DNA of 6,010 nucleotides from Bacteroidota bacterium (GTDB taxonomy: Bacteria; Bacteroidota; Ignavibacteria; Kryptoniales; JAKASW01): assembly GCA_021789755.1 (NCBI GenBank), contig JAJYJD010000223.1:1-6010 (forward strand), given 5' to 3'. Each line of letters opens with the position of its first letter. Within the stretch, counting starts at the first letter, position 1. Positions 1 to 5,951 of this stretch are shown here, in pieces. The notes beneath the pieces are model-generated. The model made no database searches. It was not told where the DNA came from and saw nothing but the letters and a program-made list of their open reading frames with translations. The position numbers and the translations under genes are program-made.

Positions 1-436
1 GATAGCCGGTTGCCACTTCTATCGCATTCAGGTCTTCGCGCTGCAGGTTTTCCGTCAACGCAAGTTCAAGCATCTTCGAGTCAGACTCGACCTGCAGGAC
101 ATATGCGGGGATTTCCTTCTGCCCCAAGTCGGCAACAGCTCTTAGTCTGCGCTCCCCTGAGACAAGTTCGAACATCCCATTCTCGACGCGCCTCACTGTA
201 ATAGGCTGAACAAGCCCGTTCTCTCTGATTGAATTCCTGAGCTCTTCCAGTCCTTCCCTGCCGAATTCTTTTCTCGGCTGGAATTTATTCGCTCTTATCC
301 TGTTGACCGGGATCCTGGAAATAGCATTGATGGCGCCCTGGTGGGATGGAAGTAAATTAGACTGCTCAAGGGAGACTCCTGAATCTTTCTTTATGAGTGC
401 ATCTAAGCCTCTGCCAAGCCGCGTGTTGGATTTCAT
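1..436 (-). CDS. parB: Chromosome-partitioning protein ParB, N-terminal half (cut by window edge)
   Basis: ParB binds parS sites near the origin, spreads as a CTP-dependent sliding clamp, and stimulates ParA ATPase. The first 145 codons are visible. Residues 7-15 (LGRGLDALI) match the N-terminal ParA-contacting peptide. Residues 42-83 form the conserved 'P...I..N.FQPRK.F' block. GERRLRA at 94-100 and ENLQRED at 129-135 match the CTP-binding motifs of the ParB/Spo0J N-terminal domain. The DNA-binding helix-turn-helix and the dimerisation domain, about 140 more residues in the family, lie beyond position 1. The ATG at 436-434 overlaps the parA stop as ATGA, which suggests translational coupling and fixes the start. 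One oddity is Leu at residue 98, where I expect an aromatic residue (F/W/Y) in GERRxRA. The family call is secure. Whether the protein is intact cannot be seen. Confidence 0.96.
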   Translation of the reverse strand, partial: MKSNTRLGRGLDALIKKDSGVSLEQSNLLPSHQGAINAISRIPVNRIRANKFQPRKEFGREGLEELRNSIRENGLVQPITVRRVENGMFELVSGERRLRAVADLGQKEIPAYVLQVESDSKMLELALTENLQREDLNAIEVATGY

Positions 437-1278
437 ATGCTGCTGTTTTCTCTATCCTTTACGGCGCTGCCTTCTTTAGGCTTATTCTCCTCCCTGCGTC
501 GATCAGCCGCGCCACTCGCGTTGCGCTCAAGAATCTCCCGGCCCAATTCCATATAGTGCCGAGCGCCTAGCGAGGCGGCATCGTACAGTATGATAGGCTT
601 GCCAAAACTCTGGGCTTCACTGAGCCTTACGTTCCTTGCGATGACCGTTTTTAAAACCCTCTGATCGAAGTAGCGTCTTACCTCTTCCACAATTTGGTTG
701 GAAAGTTTCAGGCGCGAATCGAACATCGTCAGGAGAACGCCTTCCAATTCAAGTTCTGAATTCAGATTGCGTTTAACCCTCGATATTGTGTTCAGCAGTT
801 GGCCCAGTCCCTCCAAAGCAAAGTATTCTGTCTGGACCGGCACAAGGACGCTGTCTGCGGCAACAAGCGCATTCACCGTGAGAAGTCCGAGCGAAGGAGG
901 GCAGTCGACAAAAACATATTCGAAATTGTCTTTAACCTGGGTGAGAGCGTTCTTGAGCAGCGATTCCCTGTTATCGATATCCACAAGCTCTATCTCGGCC
1001 CCGACGAGATTAATGTCGGAAGGCATGACTTTAAGGTAAGTTAGAGACGTGTCGCGAATCGCGGTCTCGGGAGCAGATGAGCCGATTAGTATATCATAAG
1101 TGCTCACATGTTCCTCGGACTTGTCAAAACCGAGTGCGCTCGTCGCATTGGATTGGGGATCGACGTCCACCAGCAGAACCTTGTGCTCCATGGCGGCAAT
1201 GCAAGCCGATACATTGACAGTCGTAGTAGTTTTGCCGACACCGCCCTTCTGGTTCGCTACTGCTACGATCTTGCCCAT
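433..1278 (-). CDS. parA: Chromosome-partitioning ATPase ParA (Soj family)
   Basis: This is a deviant-Walker ATPase that dimerises on ATP, binds DNA non-specifically and, with ParB, moves origins apart. It acts in the cytoplasm on the nucleoid. The 281 residues carry the deviant Walker A motif KGGVGKTT at 11-18 (signature Lys11, Lys16), the A' motif VDVDPQSN at 37-44 with Asp40, and Walker B VFVDCPP at 122-128. Arg189 and Arg218 fall where I recall the DNA-binding arginines of B. subtilis Soj, and the numbering matches Soj without gaps (G12, K16, D40). There is no long N-terminal helix-turn-helix, so this is the chromosomal rather than the P1 type. The usual Soj end is near residue 253. Here about 28 extra residues, rich in R/K/E, follow. 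The only in-frame start is ATG 1278, because a TAA lies three codons upstream. GAGG sits only 2 bases before the ATG, and AGGTGA lies further up. Confidence 0.97.
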   Translation of the reverse strand: MGKIVAVANQKGGVGKTTTTVNVSACIAAMEHKVLLVDVDPQSNATSALGFDKSEEHVSTYDILIGSSAPETAIRDTSLTYLKVMPSDINLVGAEIELVDIDNRESLLKNALTQVKDNFEYVFVDCPPSLGLLTVNALVAADSVLVPVQTEYFALEGLGQLLNTISRVKRNLNSELELEGVLLTMFDSRLKLSNQIVEEVRRYFDQRVLKTVIARNVRLSEAQSFGKPIILYDAASLGARHYMELGREILERNASGAADRRREENKPKEGSAVKDRENSSI

Positions 1279-1390
1279 ATCCTCGCTTTATCACCTGAAT
1301 TGTTGACTTCGCTCATGTGCACTGAATATAAATTTAGTTGTATAAAATATCAATAAAATCCACGAAACAGCGGCGATTCCGGGCGATATC
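1279..1390. other. Intergenic region between the dehydrogenase gene and parA
   Basis: These 112 bases hold the candidate parA promoter, the parA leader and, next to the dehydrogenase stop, a directly repeated GGCGAT (1372-1377 and 1382-1387, 10 bases apart). I see no hairpin followed by a T-run in either direction, so there is no recognisable intrinsic terminator behind the dehydrogenase gene. Read-through into parA is possible. Confidence 0.6.
1325..1353 (-). promoter_or_regulatory. Candidate sigma-70-type promoter for parAB
   Basis: On the minus strand TTGATA (1353-1348) is followed by a 17-base spacer and TATATT (1330-1325). Transcription would begin near 1318, giving a leader of about 40 bases before the parA ATG at 1278. 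The surrounding 1320-1362 stretch is clearly AT-rich against the coding flanks. It would let parAB be transcribed apart from the dehydrogenase gene upstream on the same strand. This rests on motif match and spacing only. Confidence 0.5.
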
Positions 1391-2095
1391 TTAACGTATC
1401 TTGATCCGGGTCCCGGTCACCAGCCTCGATTCATCAGAGGCAAGGAAAACAAACGGCTCGACGACATCGTCAGTATGTTTGAAACTGTTGCGGGGAATGT
1501 CGGGAAACGCCAGCTGAACCATGTCGGTATTGGTTCGGCCGGGATCGATCATGTTGACCCTGATGCCGAAATCTTTCAACTCTTCGGCCAGCATCATCGT
1601 AAAACCCTCTACGGCAAACTTGGAAGGCAGGTACGAGCCCCAATTGGGCTGTGGGTGCCTGACAACTCCCGAGGTAACATTTATGATCGAACCCGAGTTC
1701 TTTTCCTTCATGTGAGTCGCGGCATATTTAGAGAGCATGAAAGCACTCTTGACGTTCGCCGCAAATACGCGATCCCATTCCTCCGGCTCAATTGAAGTTA
1801 TCTCATTTCTGCTGCCGAGGAGTCCGGCATTGTTCACAAGGACATCTATCCTTCCGAACCACGACATTGTCCGTTGCACCAGCGCCCGGCATTCCTGGTC
1901 AGCCGTCACGTCCGCCTCCACCTTTATTGCTTTTCCTCCGTCTTTGGCTACTTCGGCGATGAGTGAATCGAGCAAAGCGGTATTTCTGGCGACAGCAACT
2001 ACAGTCGCGCCCTCTCGAGTGAATTTGTGTGCAACGGCCCGTCCAATGCCCCGGGAGGCACCGGTGAGTATTACGATTTTGTCTCTTAGTTTCAC
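1391..2095 (-). CDS. Short-chain dehydrogenase/reductase (classical SDR), substrate unknown
   Basis: This is a cytoplasmic NAD(P)(H)-dependent oxidoreductase with a Rossmann fold, 234 residues long. The cofactor motif TGASRGIG is at 11-18, DVT at 62-64 and NNAG at 88-91. The catalytic tetrad is Asn114, Ser142, Tyr155 and Lys159 (YxxxK). Arg37 after the second strand (VAVARN) suggests NADP(H) preference, as in 3-oxoacyl-ACP reductase-like members. The PGRTNTDM stretch at 185-192 matches the substrate-loop PG region. The protein ends at TGTRIKIR. Many classical SDRs end a little later in a 'vdGG' motif, which is absent here. The start is GTG 2095-2093: an in-frame TGA lies six codons upstream, and the first residues fit the family start. 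The Shine-Dalgarno signal is weak. It faces the same way as parAB but is divergent from the Fe-S oxidoreductase. Family is certain; the substrate cannot be told. Confidence 0.93.
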   Translation of the reverse strand: MKLRDKIVILTGASRGIGRAVAHKFTREGATVVAVARNTALLDSLIAEVAKDGGKAIKVEADVTADQECRALVQRTMSWFGRIDVLVNNAGLLGSRNEITSIEPEEWDRVFAANVKSAFMLSKYAATHMKEKNSGSIINVTSGVVRHPQPNWGSYLPSKFAVEGFTMMLAEELKDFGIRVNMIDPGRTNTDMVQLAFPDIPRNSFKHTDDVVEPFVFLASDESRLVTGTRIKIR

Positions 2096-2180
2096 GTCTT
2101 GAAGATAATCTCATATCCAAAACACTTCAATTGATTGTAAGCGCATGCGGGGATATATTCATGTAAATCAGGTCGTGACA
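2096..2180. promoter_or_regulatory. Divergent promoter region with two 8-bp palindromes
   Basis: This 85-base region separates the leftward dehydrogenase gene from the rightward Fe-S oxidoreductase gene and must hold both promoters. It contains two perfect palindromes, TCAATTGA (2127-2134) and CGCATGCG (2142-2149), with centres 15 bases apart. They overlap the rightward promoter candidate and could be operator half-sites. For the leftward gene only a weak candidate is visible: TTGAAG, 17 bases, TATCTT, ending 6 bases before the GTG, which would make the transcript almost leaderless. Confidence 0.45.
2131..2159 (+). promoter_or_regulatory. Candidate sigma-70-type promoter for the Fe-S oxidoreductase gene
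   Basis: TTGATT (2131-2136), a 17-base spacer and TATATT (2154-2159) resemble the -35/-10 boxes of a housekeeping promoter. Transcription would start near 2166, upstream of the AGG (2170-2172) that serves the ATG at 2181. Its boxes and spacing are nearly the same as those of the parA promoter candidate. Motif-based only. Confidence 0.42.
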
Positions 2181-4196
2181 ATGAGTACAATCGTCTTCCT
2201 CGTGCTTCTTCTGGGTGCCTTCGGCTTCTTCGGTTACAACGTGAAGAGACTGGTCTCGTATTTGAAAGTCGGAAAGAGCGAGAACAGGAGCGGCCATATC
2301 GCCAGCCGGCTGAAGAACGAGCTCTATTTGGTCTTTGGACAGAAAAAGTTGTTGAGAGAACCTGTCGCCGGATGGATGCACTTCTTCATTTTCTGGGGAT
2401 TTGTCGTGCTGCTCACTGCAATACTTGAAAGTTTCCTTCAGGGTCTCGGGCGAAATCTTTCATTCGCTTTTCTGGGTGTGGTGTATGGCCCCCTTGTATT
2501 TCTTCAGGATCTCTTCGGTCTGCTGGTAATCCTGTCGGTCCTTCTCGCCCTGTACAGAAGGAACATATCTCATGTGAAGCGTCTGCAAACAAAAAGCCAT
2601 TCGCGGTTCGATGCCAACCTGATACTGATCCTCATTCTGCTCATAATGGTTTCCATGTTTATGCAGAACGCGTTTCATATCGCGGTAGAAAGTTCGAGCG
2701 GCGGCCCGGACACAATCGATTCGGGCTCACGATTCCTTTCTTCCGCAATTGCTTCATTCGTGGTCCCGTATTCACCCGGGACAAAAGAGCTCTTATTCCA
2801 GATATTCTGGTGGATGCACATTTCACTCGTACTCGGTTTCTTGAATTACCTCCCTTATTCGAAACATCTTCATATCGGGTCTTCGGCCTTCAACGTGTAT
2901 TTCTCGAGCCTGCGCCCAAGAGGAGAGTTGCGTCCGCTTAATCTCGAAGCTGAAGAGACCGGAAGATTCGGCGCCGGTGACATCGAAGACTTTACATGGA
3001 AACAGCTGCTGGACGGCTATACCTGCACCGAATGTGGAAGGTGCGACAGTGTTTGCCCTGCCAATCTTACCGGCAAGCCGCTCTCTCCGCGGAAGATAAT
3101 TACCGACATCAGACACCGGACGATGGAGAAAGCGCCGACGATACTTGCCAGGCGGGAGTCGGACGGGAAAATGCTGGTCGACAATCTCATAAGCGAAGAC
3201 GAGCTATGGGCATGCACTACCTGCCGTGCGTGCATGGAGGAATGTCCTGTCACGATCGAGCATGTGGACGCGATAGTAGATATGAGGAGATACCTGGTAC
3301 TGAACGAGTCACGTTTTCCTCCCGAGCTTGCGGCTGCATACAGGAACCTCGAGAACAACTTCGCGGTGTGGGCTTTCAACTGGCGGGATCGCGCGAAGTG
3401 GACGGAAGGCTTCGATATACCGATCGCTTCGAACGTCAACGATGATTTCGATGTGCTTTACTGGGTCGGATGCGCGGGTAGTTTCGATATGCGATATCAA
3501 AAGGTGGCGCGTGCCTTCGCACAATTGATGAAAGAAGCTGAAATCAAGTTCGCGATCCTTGGAAACGAAGAAAAATGCACTGGAGATCCGGCACGACGGA
3601 GCGGGAACGAGTATCTTGCACAGAGCCTGATCAAAGAAAACGTGGAGACACTGAAGAAGCATAAAGTCAAGAAGATAGTCGCTACCTGTCCTCATTGCTT
3701 CAACACTCTCAAAAACGAATATCCGGATTTCGGCGGCCAGTTTGAAGTGGTTCATCACACACAGTTCATCCGGGAACTCATTGCCGAGGGAAAGCTGAAA
3801 CTCACAGTCGCGCAGAAAGCCCGCATCACGTACCACGATTCCTGCTACATCGGAAGATACAACGGCGTATACGATGCCCCAAGAGAAGTCCTCAAGAGCA
3901 TAGAGGGCGCAGACCTCGTCGAGATGAAACGATCGCGGGACAAGGGATTTTGTTGCGGAGCAGGCGGAGCAAGGATGTGGATGGAGGAAAAGACGGGAAA
4001 AAGAGTTAATATCGAGAGGATCGAGGAGGCACTGTCTACTGAACCGGGCGTCGTTGCTTCGGCATGCCCTTTCTGCATGACAATGCTTACCGACGGCCTG
4101 AAAGCTAAAGAGGCTCCTTCGGTTCAAGTTAAAGACGTAGCGGAGCTCATCCTCGAAGCCATAGACGGTGCCGGACCCGGCGCTCCGGCTGGATAA
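2181..4196 (+). CDS. Membrane-bound Fe-S oxidoreductase, ETF:menaquinone oxidoreductase (EMO)-like, HdrD-related
   Basis: This protein joins a NarI-like membrane cytochrome b part to an HdrD/GlpC-like Fe-S part. Known relatives are proposed to pass electrons between electron-transfer flavoprotein and menaquinone. With the start at 2181 it has 671 residues. Five clear membrane segments lie near residues 2-20, 64-83, 98-124, 145-162 and 204-224, and His67, His131, His166 and His213 are possible haem b ligands. Two ferredoxin-type 4Fe-4S sites follow: Cys282/285/288/292 and Cys345/348/351/355. Two CCG-type modules follow these. The first has Cys431, Cys466 then Thr (CTG instead of CCG), and Cys503/506. 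The second has Cys555, Cys591/592 (FCCGAGGARMW) and Cys629/632. I prefer ATG 2181 to ATG 2145: AGG at 2170-2172 is well spaced, the sequence opens directly into the first membrane helix, and the upstream ATG lies inside a palindrome in the promoter. No ETF genes are in view. Confidence 0.9.
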   Translation: MSTIVFLVLLLGAFGFFGYNVKRLVSYLKVGKSENRSGHIASRLKNELYLVFGQKKLLREPVAGWMHFFIFWGFVVLLTAILESFLQGLGRNLSFAFLGVVYGPLVFLQDLFGLLVILSVLLALYRRNISHVKRLQTKSHSRFDANLILILILLIMVSMFMQNAFHIAVESSSGGPDTIDSGSRFLSSAIASFVVPYSPGTKELLFQIFWWMHISLVLGFLNYLPYSKHLHIGSSAFNVYFSSLRPRGELRPLNLEAEETGRFGAGDIEDFTWKQLLDGYTCTECGRCDSVCPANLTGKPLSPRKIITDIRHRTMEKAPTILARRESDGKMLVDNLISEDELWACTTCRACMEECPVTIEHVDAIVDMRRYLVLNESRFPPELAAAYRNLENNFAVWAFNWRDRAKWTEGFDIPIASNVNDDFDVLYWVGCAGSFDMRYQKVARAFAQLMKEAEIKFAILGNEEKCTGDPARRSGNEYLAQSLIKENVETLKKHKVKKIVATCPHCFNTLKNEYPDFGGQFEVVHHTQFIRELIAEGKLKLTVAQKARITYHDSCYIGRYNGVYDAPREVLKSIEGADLVEMKRSRDKGFCCGAGGARMWMEEKTGKRVNIERIEEALSTEPGVVASACPFCMTMLTDGLKAKEAPSVQVKDVAELILEAIDGAGPGAPAG

Positions 4197-4218
4197 TCAA
4201 TTCGAAAAAAAGCAAAAT

Positions 4219-4230
4219 GGAGGTCAATTG
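4219..4230 (+). promoter_or_regulatory. Ribosome binding site that decides a TTG start
   Basis: GGAGG (4219-4223) is followed after 4 bases by TTG (4228-4230). This is the strongest Shine-Dalgarno sequence in the window. It places the start where a typical signal peptide begins, not at the ATG 4168, which lies inside the end of the upstream gene and would put charged residues ahead of the signal peptide. Confidence 0.8.
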
Positions 4231-5052
4231 AAAACAATAGCTGCAATCTTTGCTACAATCTTCTTTGTAATAAATACCGGCGCATTCGCCCAGTACAAGC
4301 TTGAGTACAAGGCTACCGGTCCTTCTGCCCTGCACTACAAAGCGCACACCACTTTGCAAACCACAGAATCCATGATGGGCCAGCAGGCAAAAGTTTCGGT
4401 AACATCCGATCAGACTATTTCGATGAAAGGGACCAGGTCCGGAAATGAACTCGTCTACGATATCACTATCGATTCGAGCGAGAATATTGCCCTGCTGCCG
4501 AACGGCGACACCAGCCGGACCTCATCTCCCGCCGTGGGAAGAGTCAAGCAGGCTCGTGTCCGACCGAACGGTGAAGAAGTGTCTTCTATCTGGCTCGATA
4601 CGTCATTTGCTGCAACCCAGGCCGGACAGATGAAAGATTTCGGGAGTCTATTCTTCAGGCTGCCGGATGGCAAAGTAAGTGTCGGATCGGCGTGGAAGCA
4701 GAATAAGACCGATACGGTGGCGACCGGCGGCGGCGAAGGTAGCATCATGGTCACGACCAATTCAAATTACAAGCTTGTCAGCGAGGAAACCATAGAGGGA
4801 ATTCCATGTGTGAAGATCCACTTCACAGGAAAGGTCAAGCTTAAGGGATCGACGGCCTACCAGGGGATTGAATTCGGAATAAGCGGAACGGGTAATATCT
4901 CAGGAACAGCACTGTTCGATTACACGAATGGGAGAGTCGTAAAGATCGACGGTTCCTCTGTACAGGATCTGACGATGGCGTCAACGGGACAGCAGAAAAT
5001 GACCATCCCGATGAACCAGAAGACCGCTTACGATCTTTCTTTAGTCAGGTAA
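4228..5052 (+). CDS. Secreted protein of unknown function, beta-rich, DUF6263-like at best
   Basis: The protein has 274 residues from the TTG start. Residues 1-21 form a clear Sec signal peptide: Lys2, a hydrophobic core, and AFA before Gln22. There is no lipobox cysteine, so the mature protein of about 253 residues is probably soluble in the periplasm or exported. It alternates short beta-strand-like stretches with Thr/Ser/Gly-rich turns and has a single cysteine in EGIPCVKIHF. The layout ('YKLEYKATGPS' opening, a central 'LPDGKVSVGSAWKQ', and a late 'ALFDYTNGRVVKIDG') recalls proteins labelled DUF6263 in Bacteroidota-type genomes, but I cannot confirm membership. It starts 31 bases after the Fe-S oxidoreductase stop with no terminator between, so the two are probably co-transcribed. 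The functional link, if any, is unknown. Its last 25 bases overlap the end of the convergent DUF4340 gene. Confidence 0.85.
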   Translation: MKTIAAIFATIFFVINTGAFAQYKLEYKATGPSALHYKAHTTLQTTESMMGQQAKVSVTSDQTISMKGTRSGNELVYDITIDSSENIALLPNGDTSRTSSPAVGRVKQARVRPNGEEVSSIWLDTSFAATQAGQMKDFGSLFFRLPDGKVSVGSAWKQNKTDTVATGGGEGSIMVTTNSNYKLVSEETIEGIPCVKIHFTGKVKLKGSTAYQGIEFGISGTGNISGTALFDYTNGRVVKIDGSSVQDLTMASTGQQKMTIPMNQKTAYDLSLVR

Positions 5053-5951
5053 ACTGCCTGCAGCTCCCTCAGCCCCTCCAGGATTGTCGCGGGGAGCGTT
5101 GAGCTTACGGTGTAAATTTGATTGTTGGCTGAGTTCGAAAGACATAGTTGCCCAAACGAGACTTCGGACTCAGCCGACTTGAAGATCTGTCCCGCGATAT
5201 GTTCCTTATCGGTCAGTGTAATGCCATAGTCGATAATGACGGAAGATGGAACCACGGTGCTATCGATAAATCCCATTGCGGAAGTACCGAGAAGTGACGT
5301 GACGATATCTCGGGCCTTCATTTCCGGAACATCGATCCCGTTTACCTGCCACGAAGTGTCCGAGTGGGAAAAGTGATACAGCGTATCACCCAAAGCGAAA
5401 TCGATCGTCTCGATTCCAGACACTCCGAAATGGAATACTTTCCTGTCGCGCCAGTTTGAGAGCGATTGACCCATCAGTGTCCGCAAATTTGTCGACAACT
5501 GCAATATTTTATCCTCGCCGGCAAGCTGGACGTAGCACCCGTTGAAATCCGGTGTCAGGTCGCCGATTCTCATGGCTATGGTCTTTCCGTTCGACATTCC
5601 GAAACTCGCATATGCAGCGCCGGCACCGAGACCATAGGTGGTGCTGTCCAGGGGATTGTCTGCCACCACTGAAGCGGAAGGGTTAGACGCTATTCTGGTC
5701 AGGAGCAAACTCATCTGGCCGGGATCGGCCGGGAACCTGAGCGGCGAAGTTATTGTCCAGCGTCCTCCTATCTTCTCAACCACTATTTCCCTGCCCAGGT
5801 TTACTTCCACCCTGTTTATGCTCGAAGTGTCGATGCCACCAAACGGTTTCACGGTGTCAGTAGTCGACGTTTTCGAAGTGAACCGCTGAATTGCATAGAT
5901 ACCTCCGAGAATCACAATCAGAACGACGAGCGTTTTGGTTGTCTTGTTCAT
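5028..5951 (-). CDS. DUF4340 domain protein, membrane-anchored, probably part of a GldG-like ABC transporter operon
   Basis: The protein has 307 residues: a short basic N-terminus, one membrane helix (about residues 7-22) and a large domain that should face the periplasm. Hallmarks that I associate with DUF4340 are WTITSP (66-71) followed by FPADPGQ, TYGLG (106-110), RIGDLTP (129-135) and WRDRKVFHF (168-176). In known genomes DUF4340 genes commonly follow an ABC-2 ATPase, its permease and a GldG-like auxiliary protein. The exact role is not established, but transport or envelope function is likely. The ATG 5951 has AGAGAG about 9 bases upstream and overlaps a TGA in another frame as ATGA, as expected for an operon member. 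The reading frame stays open upstream to the window edge, so a longer N-terminus is possible but less likely. Its 3' end overlaps the convergent secreted-protein gene by 25 bases. Confidence 0.85.
   Translation of the reverse strand: MNKTTKTLVVLIVILGGIYAIQRFTSKTSTTDTVKPFGGIDTSSINRVEVNLGREIVVEKIGGRWTITSPLRFPADPGQMSLLLTRIASNPSASVVADNPLDSTTYGLGAGAAYASFGMSNGKTIAMRIGDLTPDFNGCYVQLAGEDKILQLSTNLRTLMGQSLSNWRDRKVFHFGVSGIETIDFALGDTLYHFSHSDTSWQVNGIDVPEMKARDIVTSLLGTSAMGFIDSTVVPSSVIIDYGITLTDKEHIAGQIFKSAESEVSFGQLCLSNSANNQIYTVSSTLPATILEGLRELQAVYLTKERS

Noticed and set aside
10..201. Short open frame on the plus strand at the window start.
   Set aside because: It is antisense to the conserved ParB N-terminal domain, including its GERR motif.
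698..1044. Open frames of 81-113 codons on the plus strand across parA.
   Set aside because: They are antisense to the conserved ParA ATPase domain and give no recognisable protein.
1372..1387. Direct repeat of GGCGAT spaced by 10 bases behind the dehydrogenase stop.
   Set aside because: Six bases repeated once is expected by chance, and no third copy or inverted partner is present.
2088..2103. Half match to the parS site (GTTTCACGT at 2089-2097) over the start of the dehydrogenase gene.
   Set aside because: The left arm fits TGTTTCAC at 7 of 8 bases, but the right arm fits GTGAAACA at only 3 of 8. Real parS sites are nearly perfect palindromes, so this is probably chance within coding sequence.
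2145..2180. Twelve-residue longer N-terminus for the Fe-S oxidoreductase (ATG 2145).
   Set aside because: There is no ribosome binding site before it, the ATG sits inside a palindrome within the promoter candidate, and the extra residues do not resemble the family start.
3309..4127. Open frame of 272 codons on the minus strand opposite the Fe-S oxidoreductase.
   Set aside because: It lies wholly inside a gene with clear conserved motifs, its product is an unfamiliar mix rich in Ser, Phe, Arg and Cys with no recognisable domain, and no ribosome binding site is evident. It is a shadow of the plus-strand codon use.
4197..4227. Possible terminator between the Fe-S oxidoreductase and the secreted-protein gene, suggested by an A-run at 4205-4210.
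   Set aside because: There is no stem before a T-run in the plus direction. The stretch holds only the leader and ribosome binding site of the next gene.
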